From Methylobacter psychrophilus (GTDB lineage Bacteria; Pseudomonadota; Gammaproteobacteria; Methylococcales; Methylomonadaceae): 32,317 nucleotides of DNA. The translations under genes were made by a program, and so were the position numbers. The notes below the pieces were generated by a model. The model had not been told where the DNA came from. It did no database searches and was given only the letters and a program-made list of their open reading frames with translations. Shown in pieces: positions 8,780-16,641 of this stretch. Location of the stretch: NCBI RefSeq assembly GCF_025583945.1, contig NZ_JAOEGU010000044.1, forward strand, positions 1 through 32,317, given 5' to 3'. Each line of letters opens with the position of its first letter. Position 1 is the first letter of the stretch.

Positions 8780-9952
8780 ATGAAACGATTTGAATCTCGC
8801 AATGATCTGGCTCTATTTGGGGCGCCACCAGCGTTCGCAGAACCAATACATGTTGGTCGACCGAATATGGGCAATCGGGAAGAGTTTCTGAGATATGTGA
8901 ATGAGATTTTCGACCGACGCTGGTTGAGTAATAACGGTCCACTGGTGCAGGAATTCGAAAGTAGAATGGCTGATTTTCTTGGTGTGAAACATTGCGTGGC
9001 TATGTGCAATGGTACAATTGCACTGGAGATTGCGATCCGAGCACTTGAGATGAAGGGAGAGGTAATCATGCCGTCCTACACTTTCATCGCGACGGCCCAT
9101 GCTCTGCAATGGCAGGAAATTACGCCTGTGTTTGCCGATATTGATCCAAATACCCATAACATAGATACCGACGCGGTGCGCAGAATGATCACCCCACGCA
9201 CTACCGGGATTATCGGCGTTCATTTGTGGGGTCGTAGCGCTCCGATTGAAGCGTTGCAGGCAATTGCCGACGAGTATGGATTGAAGCTCATGTTCGATGC
9301 GGCCCATGCTTTTGGCTGTTCGCACAAAGGGCAAATGCTTGGCAGTTTTGGTGAATGTGAGGTATTCAGTTTTCATGCAACCAAGTTCTTCAATACCTTC
9401 GAGGGCGGAGCAGTTGTCACCAATAATGACGATCTGGCTCGGAAAATGCGGTTAATGAAAAATTTCGGATTTTCAGGCTACGATAATGTGATTTATCCTG
9501 GCACGAACGGAAAGATGACCGAAATTGCAGCAGCGATGGGGTTGGTAAATTTCGATGCCATTGATGAGTTTGTCGAGGTGAATCGCCGTAATCATATTCT
9601 GTATTCCAAGCGACTAAACGATATAAAGGGCTTGTCAGTAATTGATTACAATGACCATGAACACAATAATTATCAATATGTGGTGATTGAAGTGCTGGAT
9701 AGTTTTCCAGTGGAGCGGGATGAAATCGTTCGTGCACTCCAGGCGGAAAACGTGCTGGCCCGGCGATATTTCTGGCCAGGTTGTCATAACATGCTACCGT
9801 ATCGGGCACTTTATCCGCACGCCGGATTAATGCTACCTAATACAAAAATTGTGGCCGATAGAGTCATTGTGCTCCCGACGGGAATAAGCTTACCTGATAA
9901 TGCAATAGATACTGTTGCTTCTGTCCTTCGTTTACTTATGTCTTATGAATAG
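8780..9952 (+). CDS. PLP-dependent nucleotide-sugar aminotransferase, VioA-like (DegT/DnrJ/EryC1/StrS)
   Basis: A second aminotransferase of the DegT/DnrJ/EryC1/StrS family, distinct from the WbpE-like enzyme at 3633. The Schiff-base lysine is in SFHATKFFNTFEGGA (Lys202), with Asp173 in MFDAAHAFG and a CNGTIALEIAI cofactor block. The FHATKFFNTFEGG signature is seen in VioA/FdtB-type enzymes that aminate a dTDP-4-keto- or 3-keto-6-deoxy sugar. No dTDP-sugar synthesis genes (RmlA/RmlB) are in the window, so the substrate must come from elsewhere. I prefer ATG 8780 to the in-frame TTG at 8768. The WbqC-like gene follows after nine bases, so the two are probably co-transcribed. Acyltransferases downstream could acylate the new amine. 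Confidence 0.88.
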   Translation: MKRFESRNDLALFGAPPAFAEPIHVGRPNMGNREEFLRYVNEIFDRRWLSNNGPLVQEFESRMADFLGVKHCVAMCNGTIALEIAIRALEMKGEVIMPSYTFIATAHALQWQEITPVFADIDPNTHNIDTDAVRRMITPRTTGIIGVHLWGRSAPIEALQAIADEYGLKLMFDAAHAFGCSHKGQMLGSFGECEVFSFHATKFFNTFEGGAVVTNNDDLARKMRLMKNFGFSGYDNVIYPGTNGKMTEIAAAMGLVNFDAIDEFVEVNRRNHILYSKRLNDIKGLSVIDYNDHEHNNYQYVVIEVLDSFPVERDEIVRALQAENVLARRYFWPGCHNMLPYRALYPHAGLMLPNTKIVADRVIVLPTGISLPDNAIDTVASVLRLLMSYE

Positions 9953-9961
9953 GAATTGAAG

Positions 9962-10684
9962 ATGATTGTAACGGCAATGCAGCCTTACTTCTTTCCATAC
10001 ATCGGGTACTTTCAGTTATTGAAATGTAGTAATATTTTTGTCATCCTTGATGATGTACAGCACATTCAAAGAGGATGGGTCAATAGGAATCGTATTTTGA
10101 TCAATCAAGAGCCTTATTGGTTGACCTACCCCGTTCAGAAAGCCTCACAGAACCTGTTTATAAACCAACGACACTATGTGGAAGACCAAAATACACGCAC
10201 CAAAATAGTGCAAAGCATAGCTTCTGCTTATCGAAAAGCGCCACACTTTATAGAGATTTATCCTTTTTTGTTGGAGATAATGAATTTTGGCTCAAACAAT
10301 GTTAGTGATTTTAATACCAATCTCATTCGATGTTTAGCTGGTTGCCTTGAAATTGAGTGTCAAATTCTACTATCGTCCGAATTGGATAAAGATAACTCTT
10401 TGAAAGGTGAAAATCGTATTATCGAAATTAATCGTTGCTTAGGTTCCAGTCACTATGTAAATCCTATCGGTGGAATTCCACTTTACGAAAAACAACATTT
10501 TACTGAGTGTGGGCTTAAACTAAGTTTTCTTCAACCTGAAGACATTCATTACCCTCAATTAAAAAAACCGTTTGTTCCCTTTCTCTCAATTATTGATGTG
10601 CTCATGTTTAATGGGGTTTCGGGTACTTCGAAACTTTTAACCAAATACCACCTGATCAAGCATGAGGATTCTAAAGATGGATAA
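9962..10684 (+). CDS. WbqC-family protein
   Basis: A 240-residue protein matching the WbqC-like family (PF08889), found in O-antigen clusters and of unproven biochemical function. Recognisable parts are the start MIVTAMQPYFFPYIGYFQLL, the DDVQHIQRGWVNRN block (about 30-43) and the C-terminal ARY/TKYHL-like end. AGGA at 9951-9954 supports ATG 9962 rather than the TTG at 9956. Its 3' end overlaps the start of a truncated GNAT fragment at 10677. The last ~290 bases of this gene recur at 11366-11659, part of a direct repeat created by recombination. This is the intact copy. Confidence 0.88.
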   Translation: MIVTAMQPYFFPYIGYFQLLKCSNIFVILDDVQHIQRGWVNRNRILINQEPYWLTYPVQKASQNLFINQRHYVEDQNTRTKIVQSIASAYRKAPHFIEIYPFLLEIMNFGSNNVSDFNTNLIRCLAGCLEIECQILLSSELDKDNSLKGENRIIEINRCLGSSHYVNPIGGIPLYEKQHFTECGLKLSFLQPEDIHYPQLKKPFVPFLSIIDVLMFNGVSGTSKLLTKYHLIKHEDSKDG

Positions 10685-10787
10685 TAGACAGTCAAAAGCA
10701 GAGTATACAATCATTCCACAGTTGCGAGAGTTTCTCCAGTCGGAAAGACAGACAGCATATTATTCGGTTTTATCAGATCAGGAAATT
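10393..10787 (+). repeat. Direct repeat copy 1 (3' wbqC-like plus 5' GNAT)
   Basis: A ~395-bp segment repeated at 11368-11762 with a constant offset of 975 bases and no net indel. Reading the copies against each other gives about 28 mismatches, roughly 93 percent identity. It spans the end of the intact wbqC-like gene and the first ~37 codons of a GNAT gene. At 10788 the similarity stops abruptly and an acyltransferase gene begins. Confidence 0.95.
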
Positions 10788-10805
10788 AACAGCGATGAAA
10801 AGTAG
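10677..10805 (+). pseudogene. Truncated 5' fragment of GNAT acetyltransferase gene
   Basis: A 42-codon ORF starting ATG 10677, overlapping the WbqC-like stop exactly as the intact GNAT gene does at 11652. Its first 37 residues match the start of the GNAT protein (SRQSKAEHTIIPQLRELLQS there; NRQSKAEYTIIPQLREFLQS here). The match stops at QEI, and the frame ends within the start of the inserted acyltransferase gene. It is a remnant of the duplication and cannot form a GNAT fold. Its translation may still deliver ribosomes to the start at 10795. Confidence 0.9.
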
Positions 10806-11370
10806 TTACTATTCAAATGCAGAACTCGTTGAAATCGGTTTCCATAAAATCGGTCGCAACGTACTAATTAGCAGGAAAGCAAGTATTTATTTTTCCGAAA
10901 ATATTTCAATTGGCGACAATGTTAGGATTGATGATTATTGCGTTTTATCTGCAAGTAAAAGTATTACCCTCGGAAACCACATTCATATTGGATGTTATTC
11001 TGCATTGTTTGGAGGCTCTGGTATTACTTTTCACGATTTCTGTAATGTTTCGTCCAGGGTTACCATTTTAACTGAGAGTGATGATGGGTCGGGTGAATCT
11101 ATGGTTGGGTCAACAATTCCTAAAAAATTCAAACCCAATTATAAAGCTGGAAACGTTGTTTTAGAGCGTCATTCATGTGTAGCAATCAACTCAACTATAA
11201 TGCCTGGCGTAATATTATCTGAAGGTAGCGCTGTTGGTGCTCATTCGTTGGTAACCAAAAATTGCGAGCCTTGGACAATATATTTTGGCGTTCCAGCAAA
11301 GAAACTTCATTCAAGAAAAAAAACAATTATCGAGCTTGAAAAAAATTTTATCAATGAGTGGGGAAGGTAA
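10795..11370 (+). CDS. Hexapeptide-repeat acyltransferase (LbH, galactoside O-acetyltransferase type)
   Basis: A 191-residue left-handed beta-helix acyltransferase with hexapeptide-type turns (ENISIGDNVRIDDYCVLS, SITLGNHIHIGCYSALFGG, then NVVLERHSCVAINSTIMPGV and EGSAVGAHSLVTKN) and the end FGVPAKKL. It probably O- or N-acetylates a sugar, perhaps the amino sugar made by the 8780 aminotransferase. It is unusually placed. It starts eight bases after direct repeat copy 1, whose AGGA (10780-10783) may be its ribosome site. Its TAA stop is the first three bases of copy 2, so it exactly fills the gap between the repeats. Its C-terminus may have been set by that junction. Its DNA is AT-richer than the flippase gene downstream, consistent with import. 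Confidence 0.88.
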   Translation: MKSSYYSNAELVEIGFHKIGRNVLISRKASIYFSENISIGDNVRIDDYCVLSASKSITLGNHIHIGCYSALFGGSGITFHDFCNVSSRVTILTESDDGSGESMVGSTIPKKFKPNYKAGNVVLERHSCVAINSTIMPGVILSEGSAVGAHSLVTKNCEPWTIYFGVPAKKLHSRKKTIIELEKNFINEWGR

Positions 11371-11659
11371 CTCTTTGAAAGGTGAAAATCGTGTTATCGA
11401 CATTAATCGTTACTTAGGTTCCAGTCACTATGTAAATCCTATCGGTGGAATTCCACTTTACGAAAAACAGCACTTTACTGAGTATGGACTTAAACCAAGC
11501 TTTCTTCAACCTGAAGGCATTGATTATCCTCAATAAAAAAAACCGTTTATTCCCTTTCTCTCAATTATTGATGTGCTCATGTTTAATGGGGTTCCGGGCA
11601 CTTCGAAACTTTTAGCCAGATACCACCTGATCAAGCCGGAGGATTCCAAAGATGGATAG
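11366..11659 (+). pseudogene. 3' remnant of wbqC-like gene
   Basis: A second partial copy of the last ~97 codons of the WbqC-like gene, without the N-terminal two thirds. The reading frame (SLKGENRVIDINRYLGSSHY...) matches the intact protein. It is broken by a T-to-A change that creates TAA at 11534-11536, where the intact gene has TTA. No start codon or ribosome site of its own is evident. It overlaps the start of the intact GNAT gene at 11652. Confidence 0.9.
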
Positions 11660-11762
11660 TCGACAGTCAAAAGCAGAGCATACCATCATTCCACAGTTGC
11701 GAGAGTTGCTTCAGTCGGAAAGACAGACAGCATATTATTTGGTTTTATCAGATCAGGAAATT
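11368..11762 (+). repeat. Direct repeat copy 2 (3' wbqC-like plus 5' GNAT)
   Basis: Partner of 10393-10787, offset 975 bases, about 93 percent identical by eye. Here the wbqC-like part is the decayed one and the GNAT part continues into a full gene. Together the two copies bracket the 580-bp acyltransferase insert. Confidence 0.95.
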
Positions 11763-12110
11763 GATGCCTATCTCAGAAAGATCTATTACCTTGCAGAAAT
11801 AGCGAGTTTGACGGAAGCGGGAGGAATTAAGGGATTCATAGCCTTCTACTGCAATGACCCTGCTAAGGATTCAGCATTTATAACGATGTTAATAGTTAAC
11901 TCTAGTTGTTGCAGGCAGGGTATCGGCTATGCATTAGTGAGTCTTGCGTTGAGTATTATGCGCACCCGGTTGTTTCGCGTGTGTCGCCTGCAAGTCCACC
12001 AGGATAATATTGCAGCGATTAAGCTTTATGAGGGCTGCGGTTTTATCTTTATAAAAGGTAACACTATAGAAGATAACACTGAATACCGCCTCATGGAGTG
12101 TGTGCTTTGA
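11652..12110 (+). CDS. GNAT-family N-acetyltransferase
   Basis: A 152-residue protein with the GNAT acetyl-CoA-binding signature SSCCRQGIGYALVSLALSIM (about 84-103) and the usual late motif VHQDNIAAIKLYEGCGF (about 115-131). It probably acetylates an amino sugar or a similar small amine in the cytoplasm; the adjacent aminotransferase at 8780 is the obvious amine supplier. The start overlaps the end of the wbqC-like remnant, the arrangement seen at 10677. The stop TGA overlaps the TTG start of the flippase gene (TTGA at 12107), so the two are coupled. It is the intact member of the duplicated pair. Confidence 0.87.
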   Translation: MDSRQSKAEHTIIPQLRELLQSERQTAYYLVLSDQEIDAYLRKIYYLAEIASLTEAGGIKGFIAFYCNDPAKDSAFITMLIVNSSCCRQGIGYALVSLALSIMRTRLFRVCRLQVHQDNIAAIKLYEGCGFIFIKGNTIEDNTEYRLMECVL

Positions 12111-13645
12111 AGGAGCGAATTTTTTCGGCCACACTCTGGAGCGGCGCGGATATTTTCATGCGTCAAGGACTCCAGTTCTTCGTTTCGATTATTCTTGCGC
12201 GACTGCTTTCACCGGAGGAATTTGGCTTGCTGGCAATGCTTTCCCTTTTCACAGGCATCGCGGGGCTATTTATTGACAGCGGCTTCAGTTCTGCACTCAT
12301 CCAGCGACAGGACATAACGAGCAAAGATGAATCTACTGTCTTCTTCTTCAACCTTGGTACTGGCCTGTTTGTAGCTCTGGGACTCTGTTTGGCAGCGCCT
12401 TGGATTGATCGATTTTTTGAGCAGCCCATCTTACAGGACAAAACCTTTGTAACGACCTTGAATCTTTATACTGTGCCGTGGCTTGCCAGTTTCTTCGAAC
12501 TGCCGGTGTTACAGAGCCTCACCTATGTGATGGCTTTCAATCTATTACTGGGATCATTTGCGTCTATTCAAGGTGTGTTACTGACCAAGGTACTAAACTT
12601 TAAGGCCCTGATGAAAATAGGTGTGGTGGCCTCGCTGCTATCCGGTGTTTTGGCGGTGGCCTTGGCGTGGAAGGGATTTGGGATTTGGAGTCTGGCGCTA
12701 CAATCTTTGGCCTCGACCTTGATCACTGTGGTGTTGCTGTGGCTTTGGCATCCGTGGCGGCCACAATGGGTATTCAGTCTTGCATCCCTACGCTCACTGT
12801 TCCGCTTCGGCGGATTTATGTTGCTCTCGGGGCTCTTGGATACACTATATACACGCATCTACAGCATAATTATCGGCAAGTTGTTTTCTGCCCAAGAGCT
12901 GGGGTTCTACACCCGCGCTGATAATACTCAACAGTTACCTGTAAACGTACTAACCAACGTGCTCCATCGGGTGGCCTTCCCCATCTTTTCAGCTGACGCA
13001 GCCGACAAGGTGCAATTAGCACGAAGAATGCGCAAAGCTCTACGGACAATTATGCTTTTGAATATCCCGGCCATGCTAGGAATGATGGTGGTGGCCGAGC
13101 CTCTGGTGATCACTCTGATTGGCGAGAAGTGGTTGCCTAGCGTACCGATTCTACAAGTACTTTGCCTTGGCGGAGTAATTTGGCCGCTGCATGTACTCAA
13201 TCTCAATGTACTCATGGCGCAAGGGTACTCAAACTTGTTTTTACGTATTGAGATAGTGAAGAAGGTTATTGGTATCATCGCCATCGTGGTGGCTAGTTTT
13301 TATGGGATACTCGCCATCGCGTGGAGCCAAGTCGTCGTGGGTGTGTTGTGTTTCCTGATCAACGCTCATTATACGAAAGTTTTTCTCGACTATTCGGCCT
13401 GGAAACAAACACGGGATTTGCTTCCTTACCTAACTGTATCCATTTTAATGACATTAGTCATATGGCCAATTCATATATATCTCACCCTACACCCATCGGC
13501 TGAGCTTGGGCTTATGATTGGGGCGGGAGCGTTATTTTACTTACTAGCCTGTCGTTTGTTTCGTTTAGAAGCATTTAATGAGTTGTGGACTATACTTATT
13601 CTACGAGGAAAACCCGTGCAGAATCTTTACGTGAAGGATCTATGA
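12107..13645 (+). CDS. Wzx-type polysaccharide flippase (PST/MOP family)
   Basis: Integral inner-membrane protein of about 512 residues with many hydrophobic helices. The start (KERIFSATLWSGADIFMRQGLQ) and the LSPEEFGLLAML motif are typical of the WzxC/PST oligosaccharide translocases that flip undecaprenyl-linked repeat units. I place the start at TTG 12107, eight bases after GGAG. A GTG at 12098 is in frame but its GGAG is too close. It is coupled to the GNAT gene upstream and to the GT2 downstream (ATGA at 13642). Oddity: an internal 26-residue tandem duplication at 12398-12553 repeats the pattern PW..FFE.P.LQ..T.V...NL within the region after the first helices. Confidence 0.9.
   Translation: MKERIFSATLWSGADIFMRQGLQFFVSIILARLLSPEEFGLLAMLSLFTGIAGLFIDSGFSSALIQRQDITSKDESTVFFFNLGTGLFVALGLCLAAPWIDRFFEQPILQDKTFVTTLNLYTVPWLASFFELPVLQSLTYVMAFNLLLGSFASIQGVLLTKVLNFKALMKIGVVASLLSGVLAVALAWKGFGIWSLALQSLASTLITVVLLWLWHPWRPQWVFSLASLRSLFRFGGFMLLSGLLDTLYTRIYSIIIGKLFSAQELGFYTRADNTQQLPVNVLTNVLHRVAFPIFSADAADKVQLARRMRKALRTIMLLNIPAMLGMMVVAEPLVITLIGEKWLPSVPILQVLCLGGVIWPLHVLNLNVLMAQGYSNLFLRIEIVKKVIGIIAIVVASFYGILAIAWSQVVVGVLCFLINAHYTKVFLDYSAWKQTRDLLPYLTVSILMTLVIWPIHIYLTLHPSAELGLMIGAGALFYLLACRLFRLEAFNELWTILILRGKPVQNLYVKDL
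12398..12553 (+). repeat. 78-bp (26-residue) tandem duplication inside the flippase gene
   Basis: Codons from 12398 encode PWIDRFFEQPILQDKTF and codons from 12476 encode PWLASFFELPVLQSLTY. The two continue with matching ...VxxxNL and share a period of exactly 78 bases. The DNA has diverged much more than the protein pattern, so the event is old and the motif has probably been kept by selection. Other Wzx proteins usually have a single such loop (from memory). Confidence 0.8.
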
Positions 13646-14886
13646 GCCAGCAAGCGTTTAGTCAAGTTAAATATACCGAAATCAGTGATTCTGCGATTAT
13701 GGCATTAATGCCTGTTGTCAGCGTCCACATGATAACTTATAACCATGGTCTTTACTTGGCCAAGGCCATTGAGGGCGTGATAGCGCAAAAGTCTGATTTT
13801 CCGATTGAGCTGATCATTGGCGAAGATTGTTCCACAGATAACACTCGCCAGATTGCATTAGATTACCAACGCCGTTATCCGCAGCTCATTCGAGTTATTT
13901 ATTCGAATGAAAATATTGGGATGATGAAAAATGTTCGTCGGGTTTTAAATGCATGTCGTGGACAATATGTCGCATTATGCGAAGGGGATGATTATTGGAT
14001 TGATCCTGAGAAGTTAAGCGAACAAGTGGCTACGCTTTCAAGATTGAAAAATATCGATATTACTTTTCATAGTTGTTATCTTAAATATGAAAAACAAGGA
14101 AAAGAAGTTTTATCTTCAGTTTGCTCTCCCGTTGACAGAATATTTACCTTGCCAGAGATAATTATTGGACGAGGTGATTTTATGCCTACAGCAAGTATAC
14201 TGGCTCGTCGAAGCACGCTTATGTCAATACAAAATTGGTTTAAAATAACAAAACCGCCTATTGGTGACTACTTCATGCAGGTTTTTGGTTCACGTAATGG
14301 CGGTGCCTATTACATTAATAAACCAATGAGCGTTTATCGTACAGAAGTAGATGTTTCTTGGTCAGAAACTACAAAACCTATAGATACCTTACTAAAATTT
14401 GAAAGCAATTTTTTTTTGGCATTAAAAGAATTCGAGCAGGTAATTCCTGGACAAGAAGAAGCATTCAAACATCATATTGTTTCTCATTATTCCGGTCGCT
14501 TTACAGATGTAAACAACGAAAACTTTTCAAAGATGAAAGCATTTATTTTATCTGTGCTCAAAGATATTTATGACTCGGAAATAATTGTCGAGCATAACGA
14601 TGGAGCTGAGCCGTTGGAATGGGCGTTTTTTTTAAAGTTTGCTAATGATAGTGGTAAGGTAAAAGAACTTAAAGAGTATGAAAATAGAGCATTGTGGCAA
14701 TTTTTTAGGGTAGCGAGATCTCTGCTTGGGTATGGAATATTAACTCTAAAGATGTTAAACATAAAACAATCTGGATCAAGCGAGTGTGAAAAGACAATGG
14801 CGAAATGGAAGACTGAAGTGCAAAGAAGCTATCTAATTGCCCGATGGAAGCGCCTTTGCAAATTGATAGCTGCAAATATAAGATAG
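13642..14886 (+). CDS. GT-A family 2 glycosyltransferase
   Basis: A 414-residue cytoplasmic glycosyltransferase with a family 2 fold: SVHMITYNHGLYLAKAIEGV at about 27-46, GEDCSTDNT (60-68) binding the nucleotide, and CEGDDYW (113-119) as the DXD-like metal site. It probably adds one sugar to the lipid-linked repeat unit; donor and acceptor cannot be read from sequence. ATG 13642 follows AAGGA and overlaps the flippase stop (ATGA), so I reject the longer in-frame start at 13585, which lies inside the flippase gene. The last ~150 residues match nothing I recognise. Base composition is more AT-rich than the flippase gene. Confidence 0.9.
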   Translation: MSQQAFSQVKYTEISDSAIMALMPVVSVHMITYNHGLYLAKAIEGVIAQKSDFPIELIIGEDCSTDNTRQIALDYQRRYPQLIRVIYSNENIGMMKNVRRVLNACRGQYVALCEGDDYWIDPEKLSEQVATLSRLKNIDITFHSCYLKYEKQGKEVLSSVCSPVDRIFTLPEIIIGRGDFMPTASILARRSTLMSIQNWFKITKPPIGDYFMQVFGSRNGGAYYINKPMSVYRTEVDVSWSETTKPIDTLLKFESNFFLALKEFEQVIPGQEEAFKHHIVSHYSGRFTDVNNENFSKMKAFILSVLKDIYDSEIIVEHNDGAEPLEWAFFLKFANDSGKVKELKEYENRALWQFFRVARSLLGYGILTLKMLNIKQSGSSECEKTMAKWKTEVQRSYLIARWKRLCKLIAANIR

Positions 14887-14904
14887 CTTTGACAAACAAA
14901 ACCT

Positions 14905-16641
14905 ATGGAACAAAACACTAAAACACTAACCGATTACCTTGATCTTGTAAATCGACGCAAGTATTACCTTGTGGTTACCTGGCTGCTAGTCAGTTTAACC
15001 TCAATAATCATTGCCTATAACTTACCCAAGGTTTATCGCTCAACGGCAACGATACTAATCGAAGCCCCAATTCCAACAAAACTGTTCGAATCGACGGTAT
15101 CGCAGTTTGCTGATGAGCAAATTCAATCAATTTATCAACGAGTCATGACCACAGATAATGTACTGTCGATTATTGACTCGAATGGCCTTTATAAGGATAC
15201 CAAAAATGATTCTGCCCAATATGAGCTGGTGGAACTGTTCAGGAAAAATACGGAAGTTAAGTTAACCACTTCGTCCTTGGCACCTCAGACTCATTCGGGA
15301 ATGGCTGAAATTGCTTTTGATATTTCATTTAGCGATAAAGAAGCCATCAAGGCACAAGAAATAGCAAGTAAGTTGACCACTTTATTTATTGAACAAAATG
15401 ACATGGCTCGAACTCAGCGTGCTGTTAAAGCCGCTGATTTTCTCATGGAGGAATCAGACAAGCTAAGCCAAGAGCTTCAGGAAATTGACGGAAAAATTGC
15501 TCAATACAAGCAACAAAACAACTTTAGCTTGCCTGAGCAAATGCCAGGTAATCTGGCAGCGATAGACCGTGCGGAAAATGAACTGAGAGATACTGATAAC
15601 CAGATTCGCAGTACCAAGGAAAGGATGGCTTTTTTAACTGCGGAATTGGCAAGAGCGCAACAAGATGTACCCGGCAATCTCGATAGCAAAGCACCGCAGA
15701 GTAGGGACGATGCCTTAAGAATTATGCGGGCGCAATACCTTAAATTTTCAAGTATTTATTCACCGTCACATCCGTCTGTGCTTCGTCTTAAACGTGAAAT
15801 AAAGGCGTTAGACCCTGCCTTTGAAGGCCAACCAGCGAAAGAAGACCTGGTGAATCAATTGGCAGAGGCCAAGCACGAACTTAAAGTACTGGAAGAAACG
15901 TATGCCGATAATCATCCGGATATATCGCAGCGCAGAAAACAAATCGATAAGCTGGAAAAACAATTGAAAAACACACCACAGCGCTCACAACAAGATTTGG
16001 AGACGATGCTCATACATACAACAAATCCGGCTTATTACGGTGTGGAGCAACAATATAAAAGCAGTCAATTAGAACTTAACTTGTTAAAGGAAAAACAGGA
16101 TTATTTGAAAGCAAAACTTGAAAAAACGCAAGCTATCCTCTTGCAGGCTCCTCAAGTTGAAATGGGCTATACCGATTTAATCAGGGAAAGGGATAATGCC
16201 ATAAAAAAATATACTCAGCTAAAAGAAAAATGGCTGGACGCCAAATTGGTTCAAACACTTGAACAGCAACAACAGGGACAAACGCTTACCATCATCGAGC
16301 AACCTACTCTTCCGTCGCACCCGGAAAAAGCGATCAGAAAAAAAGTGGCCATTGGCGGTTTTTTTATCGGTTTCATCGCAGGTCTTGGCGTTGCTTTTTT
16401 TGTCGAATTTATGACCGCTGGAATTAGAGGCTACCGGGCAATAAGTGAAGTCACCGGTCTAATGCCGTTAGTCGTAATTCCTTATATTGAAGCCCCATTT
16501 GAGTTGGCAGAACGACTCGTTAAGCAGACTAAAATGAAGAAAATCATGATTTGTGCCGGCGTAACCTTAATTCTGCTGACTACCATTGTCATATACATCT
16601 ATTCCATTCCATTAGCGGAAACCTTTCTGAGGAGCAATTAA
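14905..16641 (+). CDS. Wzz-type polysaccharide co-polymerase (chain-length determinant)
   Basis: A 578-residue inner-membrane protein with a large periplasmic coiled-coil region, expected to set polymer length with the Wzy polymerase. It has an N-terminal Wzz domain with TM1 at ~21-39 followed by PKVYRSTATILIE, long heptad-rich helices (~165-470), the usual proline-rich IEQPTLPSHPEKA before TM2 (~490-508), and an extra TM3 at ~548-570. It has no kinase domain. Instead a separate BY-kinase follows with overlapping TAATG at 16639-16643, the split arrangement known from CapA/CapB and related pairs. No strong ribosome site precedes ATG 14905. Confidence 0.93.
   Translation: MEQNTKTLTDYLDLVNRRKYYLVVTWLLVSLTSIIIAYNLPKVYRSTATILIEAPIPTKLFESTVSQFADEQIQSIYQRVMTTDNVLSIIDSNGLYKDTKNDSAQYELVELFRKNTEVKLTTSSLAPQTHSGMAEIAFDISFSDKEAIKAQEIASKLTTLFIEQNDMARTQRAVKAADFLMEESDKLSQELQEIDGKIAQYKQQNNFSLPEQMPGNLAAIDRAENELRDTDNQIRSTKERMAFLTAELARAQQDVPGNLDSKAPQSRDDALRIMRAQYLKFSSIYSPSHPSVLRLKREIKALDPAFEGQPAKEDLVNQLAEAKHELKVLEETYADNHPDISQRRKQIDKLEKQLKNTPQRSQQDLETMLIHTTNPAYYGVEQQYKSSQLELNLLKEKQDYLKAKLEKTQAILLQAPQVEMGYTDLIRERDNAIKKYTQLKEKWLDAKLVQTLEQQQQGQTLTIIEQPTLPSHPEKAIRKKVAIGGFFIGFIAGLGVAFFVEFMTAGIRGYRAISEVTGLMPLVVIPYIEAPFELAERLVKQTKMKKIMICAGVTLILLTTIVIYIYSIPLAETFLRSN

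Noticed and set aside
11285-11536. Plus-strand ORF of 83 codons as a gene of its own
   Set aside because: It is the acyltransferase end read in another frame, joined to the wbqC-like remnant; no separate start signal.
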